Position numbers and translations under genes: made by a program | Notes under the pieces: model-generated | Told to the model about the DNA's origin: nothing | The model's database searches: none | The model's input: only the letters and a program-made list of their open reading frames with translations | DNA from: JAFLCM01 sp046154665 | GTDB taxonomy: Bacteria > Planctomycetota > Phycisphaerae > Phycisphaerales > UBA1924 | Direction of reading: 5' to 3' | DNA: 64,000 nucleotides | Assembly: GCA_046154665.1 (NCBI GenBank) | Contig: JBJXFG010000042.1 | Coordinates: 1 to 64,000, forward strand | In this document: one piece after another, positions 1 to 7,691 of the stretch | Layout: every line of letters starts with the position of its first letter | Numbering within the stretch: position 1 is the first letter of the stretch

Positions 1-629
1 GTGTTGCCGGCGAAGGTGCAGTTGATGAAATCGAGCGACTCGCCGGCGGCGTCTGCGGTGGTGATGACAACGCCGGCCCTTTCCCCGCGGTTGTTGATGA
101 AACTGCTTGAGCGCACGGTCCCAACGACGCGCACGAAGTTATTGAAGGAGGTATTGAAAACCCCCGCGTCGTTCAGGCTCGTGGCGCCGAAGTCGCGGAA
201 GACGCACCGGTGGATGTTGAGTTTTCCGCCTTGGGGCAGGTCGATCGCGAAGCTCCCGTTGAAGAACTCGAGGTCGATGAGCCCGAGCTCGATGTCGGGG
301 CTCATGTTGAGTCGCAGCACGGCGGGGACGGAGCCGCCGTCGATGCTGACGGCGCGGGAGGGGGGGCCGATGATCGTGACGGACTGCGTGGTGAGCAGCG
401 TGTTGGTGGGCCGGACCGTTCCGGAGAGCGAGGGGTGGAACTCGATGATGTCCGGGCCGGGGTTCGCGTTGGCCTGATCGAGGCAGCCTCTGAGCGTCCC
501 GGCCCCGGAACTGGCCAGGCTGATGACGGTGAACGTCGCGCCATGCGCGGCACCGACGGCCAGGAGGGAGGCGAGCGTCATCGCGGCGATCCGCACGGTG
601 ATCTGGATGGACTTGGTGGTGGTCTTCAC
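1..629 (-). CDS. Secreted beta-helix protein, C-terminus beyond window
   Basis: The frame runs leftward off the window without a stop, so only about 209 N-terminal residues are visible. The GTG start is preceded by AAAGGAG at good spacing. A signal peptide (Lys-rich start, hydrophobic core, cleavage near AAHGA) is followed by the TFTVISLASSGAGTLR segment that opens many exported right-handed parallel beta-helix proteins (choice-of-anchor Q / polymorphic-outer-membrane type). The rest has short strands with regular Asn and Gly turns, such as INCTFAGN, which suits a beta-helix. It probably sits on the cell surface or is secreted; its target is unknown. In planctomycetes such proteins often end in dockerin-like repeats, but that end lies outside the window. 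Confidence 0.75.
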   Translation of the reverse strand, partial: MKTTTKSIQITVRIAAMTLASLLAVGAAHGATFTVISLASSGAGTLRGCLDQANANPGPDIIEFHPSLSGTVRPTNTLLTTQSVTIIGPPSRAVSIDGGSVPAVLRLNMSPDIELGLIDLEFFNGSFAIDLPQGGKLNIHRCVFRDFGATSLNDAGVFNTSFNNFVRVVGTVRSSSFINNRGERAGVVITTADAAGESLDFINCTFAGN

Positions 630-673
630 AAACGACTCCTTTGTGGCGGTTGGAGCTGATTCTGTCCGGACAC

Positions 674-705
674 GCATGCTTCCCAAAGCGGAAGCATGCC
701 ACCCG
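674..705 (+). repeat. GCATGC hairpin with CACCCG flank, copy 1
   Basis: The arms GCATGCTTCC and GGAAGCATGC pair perfectly around a short loop and are followed directly by CACCCG. Three other copies in the window share the outer GCATGC and the CACCCG flank but have different inner stems. Confidence 0.75.
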
Positions 706-942
706 TCGGGCCACCCCCCGGGCAGCCCCCCGGGCAGCCCCCCGGGCCGACTGCCGAGGGCGCGACGGAGCAGCGTTGAGTTGGTTCCCCGGATGGTTGT
801 CATGCCCTATAAGTATGACACAGCGGCGGAGGCAGGCAAATGCGGCGTGGGACAGTTCCAGAAAGTTGCGCGCAGTTGCGGTCACTGCTGGTAAGATTTT
901 TGAGGGGGAGGCGTTATGCAATAGGCAAGAGGGTTCGGGGAG

Positions 943-972
943 CACTGAAGTCCGTCGGAACGGACTTCAGTG
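943..972. repeat. Perfect 12-bp hairpin, CTGAAGTC family
   Basis: CACTGAAGTCCG, a six-base loop and the exact reverse complement form a 12-bp stem, with GCAC following. A second member lies at 35498-35525 with stem CTGAAGTCGGC. On the minus strand both carry TGCCACTGAAG at one edge. There is no T-run, so it looks more like a dispersed extragenic palindrome than a terminator. Confidence 0.7.
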
Positions 973-1065
973 GCACGGGACAGGGGACTTCGATGCCACC
1001 CCGCCCAACCCGACCACGGCGCGGCTGCGATGCCACCCTGCCCACCCCGCCCCACCCAACCCAAC

Positions 1066-2718
1066 CTACGGACAACGATCGCCAAACCTGCCAAGAAAAG
1101 TGGCGAGATCGGAAGTCGTGACAAGACCATCACCATTTAGATCGGCACACTCTTGCGAGCTGTATCCTTGAGGAACACTGCCGAATCTGCCTACAAAGAA
1201 AGTGAGATCAGCAGTATCCACTATCCCGTTAGAATCGAAATCACCCCGGCATGAAACGACGAGCGAAATACTGTTGGACTGCACAGCACCGCAGGAAGAC
1301 ACTGCAATACACATATAGGTGCCAGAGGTGGCGGTGCCGACGCGACTCAAGACCAATACCGGCGATGCGGCACTGGGGTTTATTGTGGAGTCGATCAGAA
1401 CCCCCTCCCGATACCACTGATGCACTCTCGGGGAGTCGCTTCCATGAATCACCGAAAGACGCACGGACTGGCCAAAACATGCTCTGATACGGCTCGGATA
1501 CGCGACGGACTCACAGTCGGGAAGCGCTCGCAACAGGACTCGCCTGTTTTGCTGCAATGCCAAATCGACTACTCCTGAATCACTTGAGTAGGCTGCCCAT
1601 GTCGATAGGCCCTGAATTGGAAATGTCAACGGTTGACCGTCAACTTCTGAGAATCCTAACAACACAGACCATGCACCAGACAATCCCGAAATTGCCTGCC
1701 CATCTCCATCAAAAGATGCCCAACCATGCCGCTCAGTGAACAAGTTCGTGCCTGCGGCTCCGAAATAAACATCCGGGTCCGTCGTGAGCGGTTGCGGCTC
1801 ATCTTCAATTGTTCTTCGTGCGCCATCCGCGTCTCCGAGTATCTCCAGCCGTGTCTCGGCTTGCCCGCCCGACCCACTGCTTTGTCGATCGTGTGCTTGC
1901 ACCAAAGTCAACCCCTCGAATAGATCGGCGAGAAGCAAGTGACTTCGATCGCTCTGCGGGACGATGGCGGAACCTGTAAAGGAGTTACGATAGAAGTAAA
2001 ATTCAGCGACTTGAACGCTCCGAGCCGACCAAGGAAAAACAACACCGAGGATGCTGCTGCTAAAGTCTGACGAACTCGGACTGGTTTCCTGCGAGACAAC
2101 CACGGGACGAGGGCGGACGAAGGCCTGACGAAAAAGCGAGATTGAGTCGATAGCGAACCCGGCCACGGTCCCGGGCACGCTTACTGATGTGACCTCGATC
2201 TCGAACCTTGTCATACCTACCGCAGATATGGAAACAGGTGTAGAAACTCCGTCTCCAGTACCTGCACTGCCAGCATTGATCACGACTTGCGCAAGCAGTC
2301 CCGTCGAACCCAGTGCCCGCACGGTCGCTTGTTCATCTCCGTCGATATCTACCAGAAACAATTTGAGCCGATCGACTGGCCGAGAAAAATCCCCCGCGAT
2401 GCCAAGACGCCTGCCACCTTCGACGACTGTACAAAGTCCGCGGGCACCGAAAGTCATCGGGTTGTCCTGCCCAGCAGAGGACGAGAAGGCAATTGAATTG
2501 CCTCCCTCAACTGCGACGCGCGGCAACGTGGGGGTGCTCGGGAAACACGAGAATGATACGCCATCCTGCGCGGCATACTGGTTTGAAACCAAGAACCCCT
2601 CACTTGGGACAGTCGAATCAGGCAGACGCTCGAAGTCCAGATGATTCATCTCCGACTGTGCGCCAGATTGTCTCGCGACTAAGGTCGTCAGGACGAATGC
2701 AATGAGTAGCTTGCTCAT
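1066..2718 (-). CDS. Secreted protein with Ig-like domain and dockerin-like C-terminus
   Basis: 550 residues. The ATG start was chosen because GGAG sits five bases upstream and a signal peptide follows (MSKLLIAFVLTTLVARQSGAQS). The frame stays open further upstream, but only as the shadow of nuoB. The middle has jelly-roll or choice-of-anchor-like strands (FAIDSISLF) and no catalytic motif that I recognise. Near residues 400-490 an Ig-like pattern appears (HQWYREG, SGTYMCIAVSSCG). The C-terminus carries two dockerin-like loops (DFDSNGIVDTADL and ADLNGDGLVTTSDL), each followed by F-GRFG, and ends in Cys-Pro. The gene is visibly richer in A and T than its neighbours, which may indicate transfer. 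It is probably a surface protein of unknown role. Confidence 0.8.
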   Translation of the reverse strand: MSKLLIAFVLTTLVARQSGAQSEMNHLDFERLPDSTVPSEGFLVSNQYAAQDGVSFSCFPSTPTLPRVAVEGGNSIAFSSSAGQDNPMTFGARGLCTVVEGGRRLGIAGDFSRPVDRLKLFLVDIDGDEQATVRALGSTGLLAQVVINAGSAGTGDGVSTPVSISAVGMTRFEIEVTSVSVPGTVAGFAIDSISLFRQAFVRPRPVVVSQETSPSSSDFSSSILGVVFPWSARSVQVAEFYFYRNSFTGSAIVPQSDRSHLLLADLFEGLTLVQAHDRQSSGSGGQAETRLEILGDADGARRTIEDEPQPLTTDPDVYFGAAGTNLFTERHGWASFDGDGQAISGLSGAWSVLLGFSEVDGQPLTFPIQGLSTWAAYSSDSGVVDLALQQNRRVLLRALPDCESVAYPSRIRACFGQSVRLSVIHGSDSPRVHQWYREGVLIDSTINPSAASPVLVLSRVGTATSGTYMCIAVSSCGAVQSNSISLVVSCRGDFDSNGIVDTADLTFFVGRFGSVPQGYSSQECADLNGDGLVTTSDLATFLGRFGDRCP

Positions 2719-2831
2719 ACCATCTCCATGTTTGACAAAGGTCATGACTAACTGAAAGGGTACTTCCTGTACGGTACTAGCGGGACTTTGCAGGAGGCTT
2801 GGCCATGCCACCCGAAGAGTCCCGGATTCGC

Positions 2832-3398
2832 TCAGTTCATCCCCAACGGCACCGGCTGCGCACTCGGCACATGGTTCGGCTGCAGGGCGATCCCCAGCGG
2901 CACACGCCTCCCATCGGGGCCCTTTGGGGGGATGCCTTCTTTGTCGATGATGCGCTGGATGGCCATCACGCCTTCGATCAACTGTTCGGGGCGGGGGGGA
3001 CAGCCGGGGACGTAGACGTCGACGGGGATGAACTGGTCGCAGCCCTGGACGACGGCGTAGGTGTCGAAGACGCCGCCGGTGGAGGCGCAGGCGCCCATGC
3101 TGATGACCCACTTTGGCTCGGTCATCTGCTGGTAGATGCGCTGCAGGACGGGCATGGTTTTGATGCTGATCCGGCCCGCGACGATGAGGAGGTCGGACTG
3201 GCGGGGGCTGAAGCGCATGACCTCGGCGCCGAAGCGGGCGAGGTCGTAGCGGCTGGAGGCGGTGGCCATGAGTTCGATGCCGCAGCAGGCGGTGGCAAAG
3301 GGCATGGGCCACAGGCTGTTGCGGCGTGACCAGTTGATGACGCGCTGGAGCTGCGTCGTCATGAATCCTTCGGCGGAGATTGCGGCTTCGATGCCCAT
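2832..3398 (-). CDS. nuoB: NADH-quinone oxidoreductase subunit B
   Basis: 188 residues, typical for NuoB. The protein carries the ligands of iron-sulfur cluster N2 in the peripheral arm of complex I: adjacent Cys38-Cys39 in TACCGIE, Cys104 in MGACAST and Cys133 in VPGCPPRPE. It takes part in the last electron transfer to quinone. The start is uncertain by about 12 residues, since a second ATG lies at MTTQLQ. No other nuo gene lies within the window, so the usual A-B-C order is absent here. The nearest genes in the same direction are a small lipoprotein upstream and a secreted protein downstream. The missing subunits are presumably elsewhere on the chromosome. Confidence 0.95.
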   Translation of the reverse strand: MGIEAAISAEGFMTTQLQRVINWSRRNSLWPMPFATACCGIELMATASSRYDLARFGAEVMRFSPRQSDLLIVAGRISIKTMPVLQRIYQQMTEPKWVISMGACASTGGVFDTYAVVQGCDQFIPVDVYVPGCPPRPEQLIEGVMAIQRIIDKEGIPPKGPDGRRVPLGIALQPNHVPSAQPVPLGMN

Positions 3399-3450
3399 GG
3401 GGGGGAGCTCGGGAGTGGGGAGTGGGGAGTGGGGGAAGGCTTTGAGGCGA

Positions 3451-3488
3451 AGTGGTCAAGTGGTCAAGTGGTCAAGTGGTCAAGTGGG
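3451..3488. repeat. Short tandem repeat, about four units of GTGGTCAA
   Basis: A 10-bp unit reading TGGTCAAGTG on the plus strand is repeated about four times just upstream of nuoB. A separate GAGTGGGGAGTGGGG run lies beside it at about 3413-3434. Similar GAGTGGGGAGT runs recur near 7230, 26665 and 35460. Confidence 0.75.
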
Positions 3489-3582
3489 ACCGGGTTCCCG
3501 TGGGGATCGTATCGGGTCTGGGCGGCGTGGCCAAACTTGTTTGGCCATGTGGCTGTGGGATGTGTTTGCGAGGGTTGCTCGA

Positions 3583-3617
3583 GCATGCTCGAACAAAAAG
3601 TTTGAGCATGCCACCCG
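3583..3617 (+). repeat. GCATGC hairpin with CACCCG flank, copy 2
   Basis: GCATGCTCGAAC pairs, with one G-T-type mismatch, with GTTTGAGCATGC and is followed by CACCCG. It belongs to the same family as the copies at 674, 26003 and 26092. A TGGCCAAACTTGTTTGGCCA palindrome lies about 40 bases upstream. Confidence 0.7.
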
Positions 3618-3686
3618 AGCCCCAAGCCTCAAGCCCCAAGCCTCAAGCTTCACGCCCGACTGCCCAAGCCCCACTGCCCACTGCCC

Positions 3687-3950
3687 TCACTTCGCGTCTG
3701 AGATGTCCCCTCGGCCGGAGATTCGGCCGCCGACGCCTGGGGCGGAGTAGGCTCGGCGAGGTTCGCGTGTGGCGTCGTCGAAGGAGAGGCCGGAGTAGTT
3801 GCCGCCCTTGCCGATGTCGTTTTGGTAGGCGGCGGCGCCGAGGCCCTTGGCGCTGACGACTTCGCGGTAGCAGCCCGGGATGGTGATGAGGCACCCGGTG
3901 ACGACGAGCAGGGCGGGCGTCATCGGGATGGGGCGTCGGGCGCGGGTCAT
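3687..3950 (-). CDS. Small putative lipoprotein
   Basis: 87 residues. An Arg-rich N-terminus is followed by a hydrophobic segment with two possible lipobox cysteines, Cys20 (VTGC) and Cys27 (IPGC). The remainder is short and polar, rich in Gly and Asp, and has no family that I recognise. The ATG was preferred over more upstream in-frame starts because it places the hydrophobic segment near the N-terminus; no clear ribosome binding site is visible. It lies downstream of acpP in the same direction, but a hairpin separates them. Function unknown; it is probably anchored in a membrane. Confidence 0.55.
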   Translation of the reverse strand: MTRARRPIPMTPALLVVTGCLITIPGCYREVVSAKGLGAAAYQNDIGKGGNYSGLSFDDATREPRRAYSAPGVGGRISGRGDISDAK

Positions 3951-4003
3951 GGGGGATGGTAGGCGGACGCTCAGGTTGGTCCGGGGTTCCCGGGAGTGGG
4001 GAA

Positions 4004-4034
4004 GAGACCCCTCCCTGACGGTCGGGGTTCTGTT
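4004..4034. repeat. 31-bp dispersed repeat, copy A
   Basis: This 31-bp stretch beginning GAGACCCCTCCCTGACGG is identical to 25345-25375. A weaker relative lies near 26053-26082. Its reverse complement resembles the GAGCCCCGAGCGT-AGCGAGGGG elements at 27091 and 30643. Confidence 0.8.
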
Positions 4035-4044
4035 TGGAAAGGAC

Positions 4045-4071
4045 AAGCCCAGCGGTTCGACCGCTGGGCTT
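4045..4071. terminator. acpP: Hairpin terminator downstream of acpP
   Basis: AAGCCCAGCGG and CCGCTGGGCTT pair perfectly (11 bp) around the loop TTCGA. The plus strand continues with TT. On the minus strand, the direction of acpP, the hairpin is followed by a T- and C-rich tract. It lies about 35 bases past the acpP stop, so it probably ends that transcript. Confidence 0.7.
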
Positions 4072-4104
4072 TTGAGGATGCGGGTCGGATGGGGCTGGCA
4101 CCAG

Positions 4105-4353
4105 TTAGGCGGCTGCTTTGGCCTTGGCGATGAAGTCGATGGCCTCGCCCACGGTCTTGATCTTTTCGGCCTCGTCGTCGGGGATCGAGGTCTCGAAGCG
4201 GTCTTCGAACTCCATGACCAGCTCGACGGTGTCGAGGCTGTCGGCGTTGAGGTCGTTGACGAAGGAGGTGTTGCGGTTGATGTTGCCCTTTTCCACGCCC
4301 AGTTGCTCGGCGACGATGTCGATGACCTTGGCTTCGATTTCCGACTTGTTCAC
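4105..4353 (-). CDS. acpP: Acyl carrier protein
   Basis: 82 acidic residues, the usual length for ACP. The motif NADSLDTVEL contains Ser39, the site that receives 4'-phosphopantetheine, so the protein carries growing acyl chains as thioesters during type II fatty acid synthesis in the cytoplasm. The GTG start was chosen because AGGAG lies eight bases upstream and the resulting N-terminus fits the family; longer upstream versions would add a Pro-rich extension. It is divergent from fabD with about 180 bases between the starts, so the two may share a control region. Confidence 0.95.
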   Translation of the reverse strand: MNKSEIEAKVIDIVAEQLGVEKGNINRNTSFVNDLNADSLDTVELVMEFEDRFETSIPDDEAEKIKTVGEAIDFIAKAKAAA

Positions 4354-4532
4354 GGCGGGGTCTCCTGGGGTTTCGGCGTGCCCAAGCTCCGGGGGTGGGC
4401 CGACGGGCAACCGCGACTATAGCCGGTGGATTCGAGGCTGCCAAGCGCCGTTGTGACGGGGCGGACGGGCTTTGTTCGTGTTTTGGGGACTTGCCTGATC
4501 GCCGCCGGGGGTGGTGTGATTACCATCTGGGC

Positions 4533-5501
4533 ATGGCAACTTCGCGAGTCGTTCTTTGTCCTGGTCAGGGCGCGCAGTCGGTGGGGATGGGGCGCGCGTG
4601 GTTTGAGTCTTCATCGGTGGCGGCGGAAGTGTTTGCGCGGGCCGATCGAGTGGTGGGCTCGCGGCTGGGCGGGGGGATGACGCTGAGCGAACTGTGCTTC
4701 AACGGGCCGGGCGACACCTTGAACCGGACCGACGCGGCTCAGCCGGCCATCTTCACGGCTTCGGTGGCGTGTTTCCGGGCGCTGGAGGCCAACGGCACAG
4801 TGACGGTGGCGGCGTTTGCCGGGTTGAGTCTGGGGGAGTACACGGCGCTGCATCTTTCAGGCGCGATCGAGTTTGAGGCGGCGCTGGAACTGGTGGTGCT
4901 GCGGGGGCGGGCGATGCAGGACGCCGCGGAGGCTTCGAAGGGGTCGATGGTGGCGTTGATCGGGGCGGATGAGGCGCAGGCCGAGGCGGTGTGTGCCGAG
5001 GCGGCGCGGGGCGGGGGGGAGGGTGAAGTGCTGGTGTGTGCCAACTTCAACGCGCCCGGGCAGATCGTGCTGTCGGGGCATGCGTCGGCGTGCGACCGTG
5101 CGGTGCAGGTGGCGGAGACGATGGGGCTCAAGGCGACGCGGTTGCAGGTGGCGGGGGCGTTCCACTCGCCCCTGATGGCGCCGGCGGCGGAGCGGTTGCA
5201 GGCGGCGCTGGTCAAGACGCCGATCAAGGCGGGGGATGTGCCGGTGGTGTCGAACGTGACGGCTCGGCCACATGAAGAGGGGCCCGGGGGGCCGGACCAA
5301 ATGCGGGCGCGACTTGTCCAACAACTCACGATGCCGGTCAGGTGGGCCCAGTCGTGTGCGTGGAAGGTGTCGGCCTATCCTTCGGCGTCGTTTGAGTATC
5401 ACGAACTGGCACCTGGCAAGGTGCTGTCGGGGCTGATGCGGCGGATCGATCGGGGCACCAAAGTGGTGAACCACGACGAGCCCGCAGCGGCACCGGCGTG
5501 A
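4533..5501 (+). CDS. fabD: Malonyl-CoA:ACP transacylase
   Basis: 322 residues, close to the usual FabD length. The N-terminus has the CPGQGAQ signature. The nucleophile elbow GLSLGEY carries Ser99, with Arg124 and His211 (GAFHSPLM) in the places expected for malonyl binding and catalysis. It loads malonyl groups onto ACP for chain extension. The ATG start places the signature eight residues in; no good ribosome binding site is visible, and in-frame codons further upstream give an Arg/Cys-rich, unlikely extension. It lies with acpP and fabG in a fatty-acid synthesis group. Confidence 0.94.
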   Translation: MATSRVVLCPGQGAQSVGMGRAWFESSSVAAEVFARADRVVGSRLGGGMTLSELCFNGPGDTLNRTDAAQPAIFTASVACFRALEANGTVTVAAFAGLSLGEYTALHLSGAIEFEAALELVVLRGRAMQDAAEASKGSMVALIGADEAQAEAVCAEAARGGGEGEVLVCANFNAPGQIVLSGHASACDRAVQVAETMGLKATRLQVAGAFHSPLMAPAAERLQAALVKTPIKAGDVPVVSNVTARPHEEGPGGPDQMRARLVQQLTMPVRWAQSCAWKVSAYPSASFEYHELAPGKVLSGLMRRIDRGTKVVNHDEPAAAPA

Positions 5502-5564
5502 ATCGGTTGAATCGAGCGAACTCGCTCTCCGGATCGGCGTCAGCACTCGACAAGGACCTCAACC

Positions 5565-6263
5565 ATGAACCGCAGCAACCATTCGACCATCCGTCTCGCC
5601 CCTGCCTCGCTCGTTCTGGCGGCGTTGATGCTGCCCGGTTGCGGGAAGCAGGAGGAGGCTCCGCAGCAGGCCGCCCCGGTGGCGGTGCGTGAGGCCGACC
5701 CGATGGAGGGAATCACGCTGCACGCCAAGGTGCAGTGGAACACCGAGAAGTACCGCCCGGCGAACGCGGCTCAGGCTCAGGCGGTGGCGGCGCTGGCGAA
5801 CGCGCTGGCGTCGGGCAACGCCGACGACGCCAAGGGCGTGCTGGATGAGGCCGACCGGGCGCTGCTGGCGGACATGATCGCGCTGGGCGAGTGGACGAGC
5901 CAGACCGGCGGCATCGAGGCGGTGCGCGTGTGCGTGCTGAAAGAGAGCGAAGACAAGGCGGTGCTGACGCTGGGGCTGGGCATTCAGGATGCGCTGGGCG
6001 CGTACGTCCTGGCGTGGCGCGGCAACAACTCGGCGAGCCCGATCACCTTCTCGGGGATGGCGATCCAGCCGGTGACGGCGGACGCGGTGGCGATGCTGGA
6101 TGATGCCGAGCTGAGGCCGCCACAGATCGCCGCGGCGGCGGTGGAGACGAAGATCACCAAGGCGGTCGACCCGGGCGATGTGGCGGCATCGTCGTCGAGC
6201 AGCAGCCCTGGCGAGGGGCCTGCGGCGCCTCGGCGTCCGTTCCAGAAGCCCTCGGGGGAATGA
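5565..6263 (+). CDS. Putative lipoprotein between fabD and fabG
   Basis: 232 residues. The signal peptide ends in the lipobox LPGC at Cys26, so it is probably lipid-anchored. The mature protein is rich in Ala and acidic residues, with a helical segment around residues 60-100, and ends in a Ser/Ala/Pro-rich low-complexity tail. I recognise no domain. It sits between two fatty-acid genes in the same direction and may be cotranscribed with them; that alone does not assign a role. An AGGA sequence lies upstream of the ATG. Confidence 0.75.
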   Translation: MNRSNHSTIRLAPASLVLAALMLPGCGKQEEAPQQAAPVAVREADPMEGITLHAKVQWNTEKYRPANAAQAQAVAALANALASGNADDAKGVLDEADRALLADMIALGEWTSQTGGIEAVRVCVLKESEDKAVLTLGLGIQDALGAYVLAWRGNNSASPITFSGMAIQPVTADAVAMLDDAELRPPQIAAAAVETKITKAVDPGDVAASSSSSSPGEGPAAPRRPFQKPSGE

Positions 6264-6462
6264 AGCGCGCGGATCGGTCGCGACGCGCCGGAGCTTGGGC
6301 GGGTGGGTGCTTGAACCACGGGTCAACTCGGTTGTGATTTGAGACGGGTGCTGTCGCGCCGGGGTTGTTCATCTTGCGTGGTTCAGTGGCTCGCGTCCGC
6401 GATGAAGTCGCCTGGTCGCTATCTTTCGCTTGCATTCTTTTTTCAAGCCCACGGAGCCCGCC

Positions 6463-7221
6463 ATGCCCACCCCCGCAGCTGATCCATCCCGTCGTGTCGC
6501 GTTTGTCACCGGGGCGAGTCGTGGGATCGGGCGGGCGATTGCGCTTCGGCTGGCGAAGGACGGGCGGCATGTGGTGCTGTCGGCGCGGTCGGAGGGGCCG
6601 CTGTCGGAGGTGAAAGGCCAGATCGAGGCGGCGGGCGGTTCGGCGTCGGTGTGCGCGGTGGACATCGCTGACAGCGCGGCGCTGCAGGGCGCGATCGAAA
6701 AGTCCGCGGCGGAGTTGGGCCGGCTCGACATCCTGGTGAACAACGCGGGGATCACGCGCGACGGGCTCATCTTGCGGATGAGCGACGAGGATTTCATGGC
6801 GGTGTTGCAGACGAACCTGGTGAGCGCGTTTGTCGCGTGCCGGGCGGCGGCGCGGCCGATGATGAAGAACCGGTTCGGGCGCGTGGTCAACATCTCGTCG
6901 ACCAGCGGCGTGGTGGGCAACGCCGGGCAGGCGAACTACGCGGCGGCCAAGAGCGGGCTGATCGGGCTCACCAAGACCATCGCGCGCGAACTGGGCGGCA
7001 AGGGCGTGACCGCGAACGTGGTGGCCCCGGGGTATGTCGAGACGGACATGACGGCTGGGCTGCCGCAGGAGATCAAGGACAAGCTGACCGAGAACGTGGC
7101 GGTGAAGCGGCTGGGGGTGCCGGAGGACATCGCGGCGTGCGTGGCGTATGTGACGGCGGACGACGCGGGGTATCTGTCGGGTCAGGTGATTGTGGTGGAT
7201 GGGGGGATGACGATGTGGTAG
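6463..7221 (+). CDS. fabG: 3-oxoacyl-ACP reductase
   Basis: 252 residues of a classical short-chain dehydrogenase/reductase. The nucleotide-binding motif TGASRGIG is at 16-23 and NNAG near 93-96. The catalytic set is Asn118, Ser146, Tyr159 and Lys163 (YAAAK), and the C-terminus has GQVIVVDGG. It reduces 3-oxoacyl-ACP with NADPH in the first reduction of each elongation cycle. The ATG was chosen because GGAG lies seven bases upstream; a TTG 33 bases earlier has no such site. Its closeness to acpP and fabD supports FabG over another dehydrogenase of the same fold. Confidence 0.93.
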   Translation: MPTPAADPSRRVAFVTGASRGIGRAIALRLAKDGRHVVLSARSEGPLSEVKGQIEAAGGSASVCAVDIADSAALQGAIEKSAAELGRLDILVNNAGITRDGLILRMSDEDFMAVLQTNLVSAFVACRAAARPMMKNRFGRVVNISSTSGVVGNAGQANYAAAKSGLIGLTKTIARELGGKGVTANVVAPGYVETDMTAGLPQEIKDKLTENVAVKRLGVPEDIAACVAYVTADDAGYLSGQVIVVDGGMTMW

Positions 7222-7273
7222 GGGTGGGGGGGAGTCTGGAGTGGGGAGTGGCGATCGCTTGCAGGAGTTGCGC

Positions 7274-7609
7274 ATGGGCTACGACCTTCACATCACGCGG
7301 CGCGAGTTCTGGCCTGACCACGACACGGGGCCTGCGATCACGCACGCCGAGTTCGCTGCGGTGCTGCGCGGCGACGCTCGTTTCAAGATCGACCCGAGCG
7401 ACGGCGGAACGCGAGCTGACTACATCGCCAAGGCGTTCCCCGACTACGGCACCGCGTGGCTGAGCTGGAGCGAGGGCGAGATCATCAGCAAGCACCCGCC
7501 GCGCGAGTTCATCCGCGTGATGCACGAGATTGCCACCAAACTCGGTGCGCGCGTGGTCGGTGATGAGGACGAGGTGTATGGAGCTGACGGGACGGGGACC
7601 GCGGAGTGA
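7274..7609 (+). CDS. Small conserved protein of the MGYDLHITR type
   Basis: 111 residues, cytoplasmic, with AGGAG six bases before the ATG. The N-terminus MGYDLHITRREFW is characteristic of a set of short bacterial proteins of unknown function that I recognise by this opening only. The rest contains a Trp-Leu-Ser-Trp segment and an acidic C-terminus. No signal peptide or membrane segment is visible. It lies between fabG and the DUF1338 enzyme in the same direction, with 83 bases to the next start. The role is not known; some members of this kind of family are found beside toxins as immunity-like proteins, but no toxin is visible here. Confidence 0.7.
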   Translation: MGYDLHITRREFWPDHDTGPAITHAEFAAVLRGDARFKIDPSDGGTRADYIAKAFPDYGTAWLSWSEGEIISKHPPREFIRVMHEIATKLGARVVGDEDEVYGADGTGTAE

Positions 7610-7691
7610 GCCAGGCTCGATGGCGCAGAGGCACGACTTTCCGGGGACGGCAAGTCGTGGCACGGGAGTTCGGCGCTATGATTCTGGTGCC

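Larger units (their letters stand above)
630..1065. other. Intergenic region rich in hairpins and C-runs
   Basis: No convincing gene is visible on either strand. The region holds a GCATGC hairpin with a CACCCG flank, three tandem copies of a CCGGGCAGCCCC unit near 717-750, a perfect 12-bp hairpin and a pyrimidine-rich CCCACCC/CCAACC stretch near 1030-1070. It separates two genes read in the same (minus) direction. Confidence 0.6.

Noticed and set aside
2719..3459. Long upstream extension of the secreted Ig/dockerin protein
   Set aside because: The frame stays open upstream of the ATG but runs antiphase across nuoB and is Pro/Arg/His-rich, typical of a shadow in high-GC DNA; the ATG with GGAG and a signal peptide is the better start.
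4045..4071. Regulatory RNA or riboswitch upstream of fabD
   Set aside because: It is a simple perfect hairpin just past the acpP stop, better explained as a terminator.
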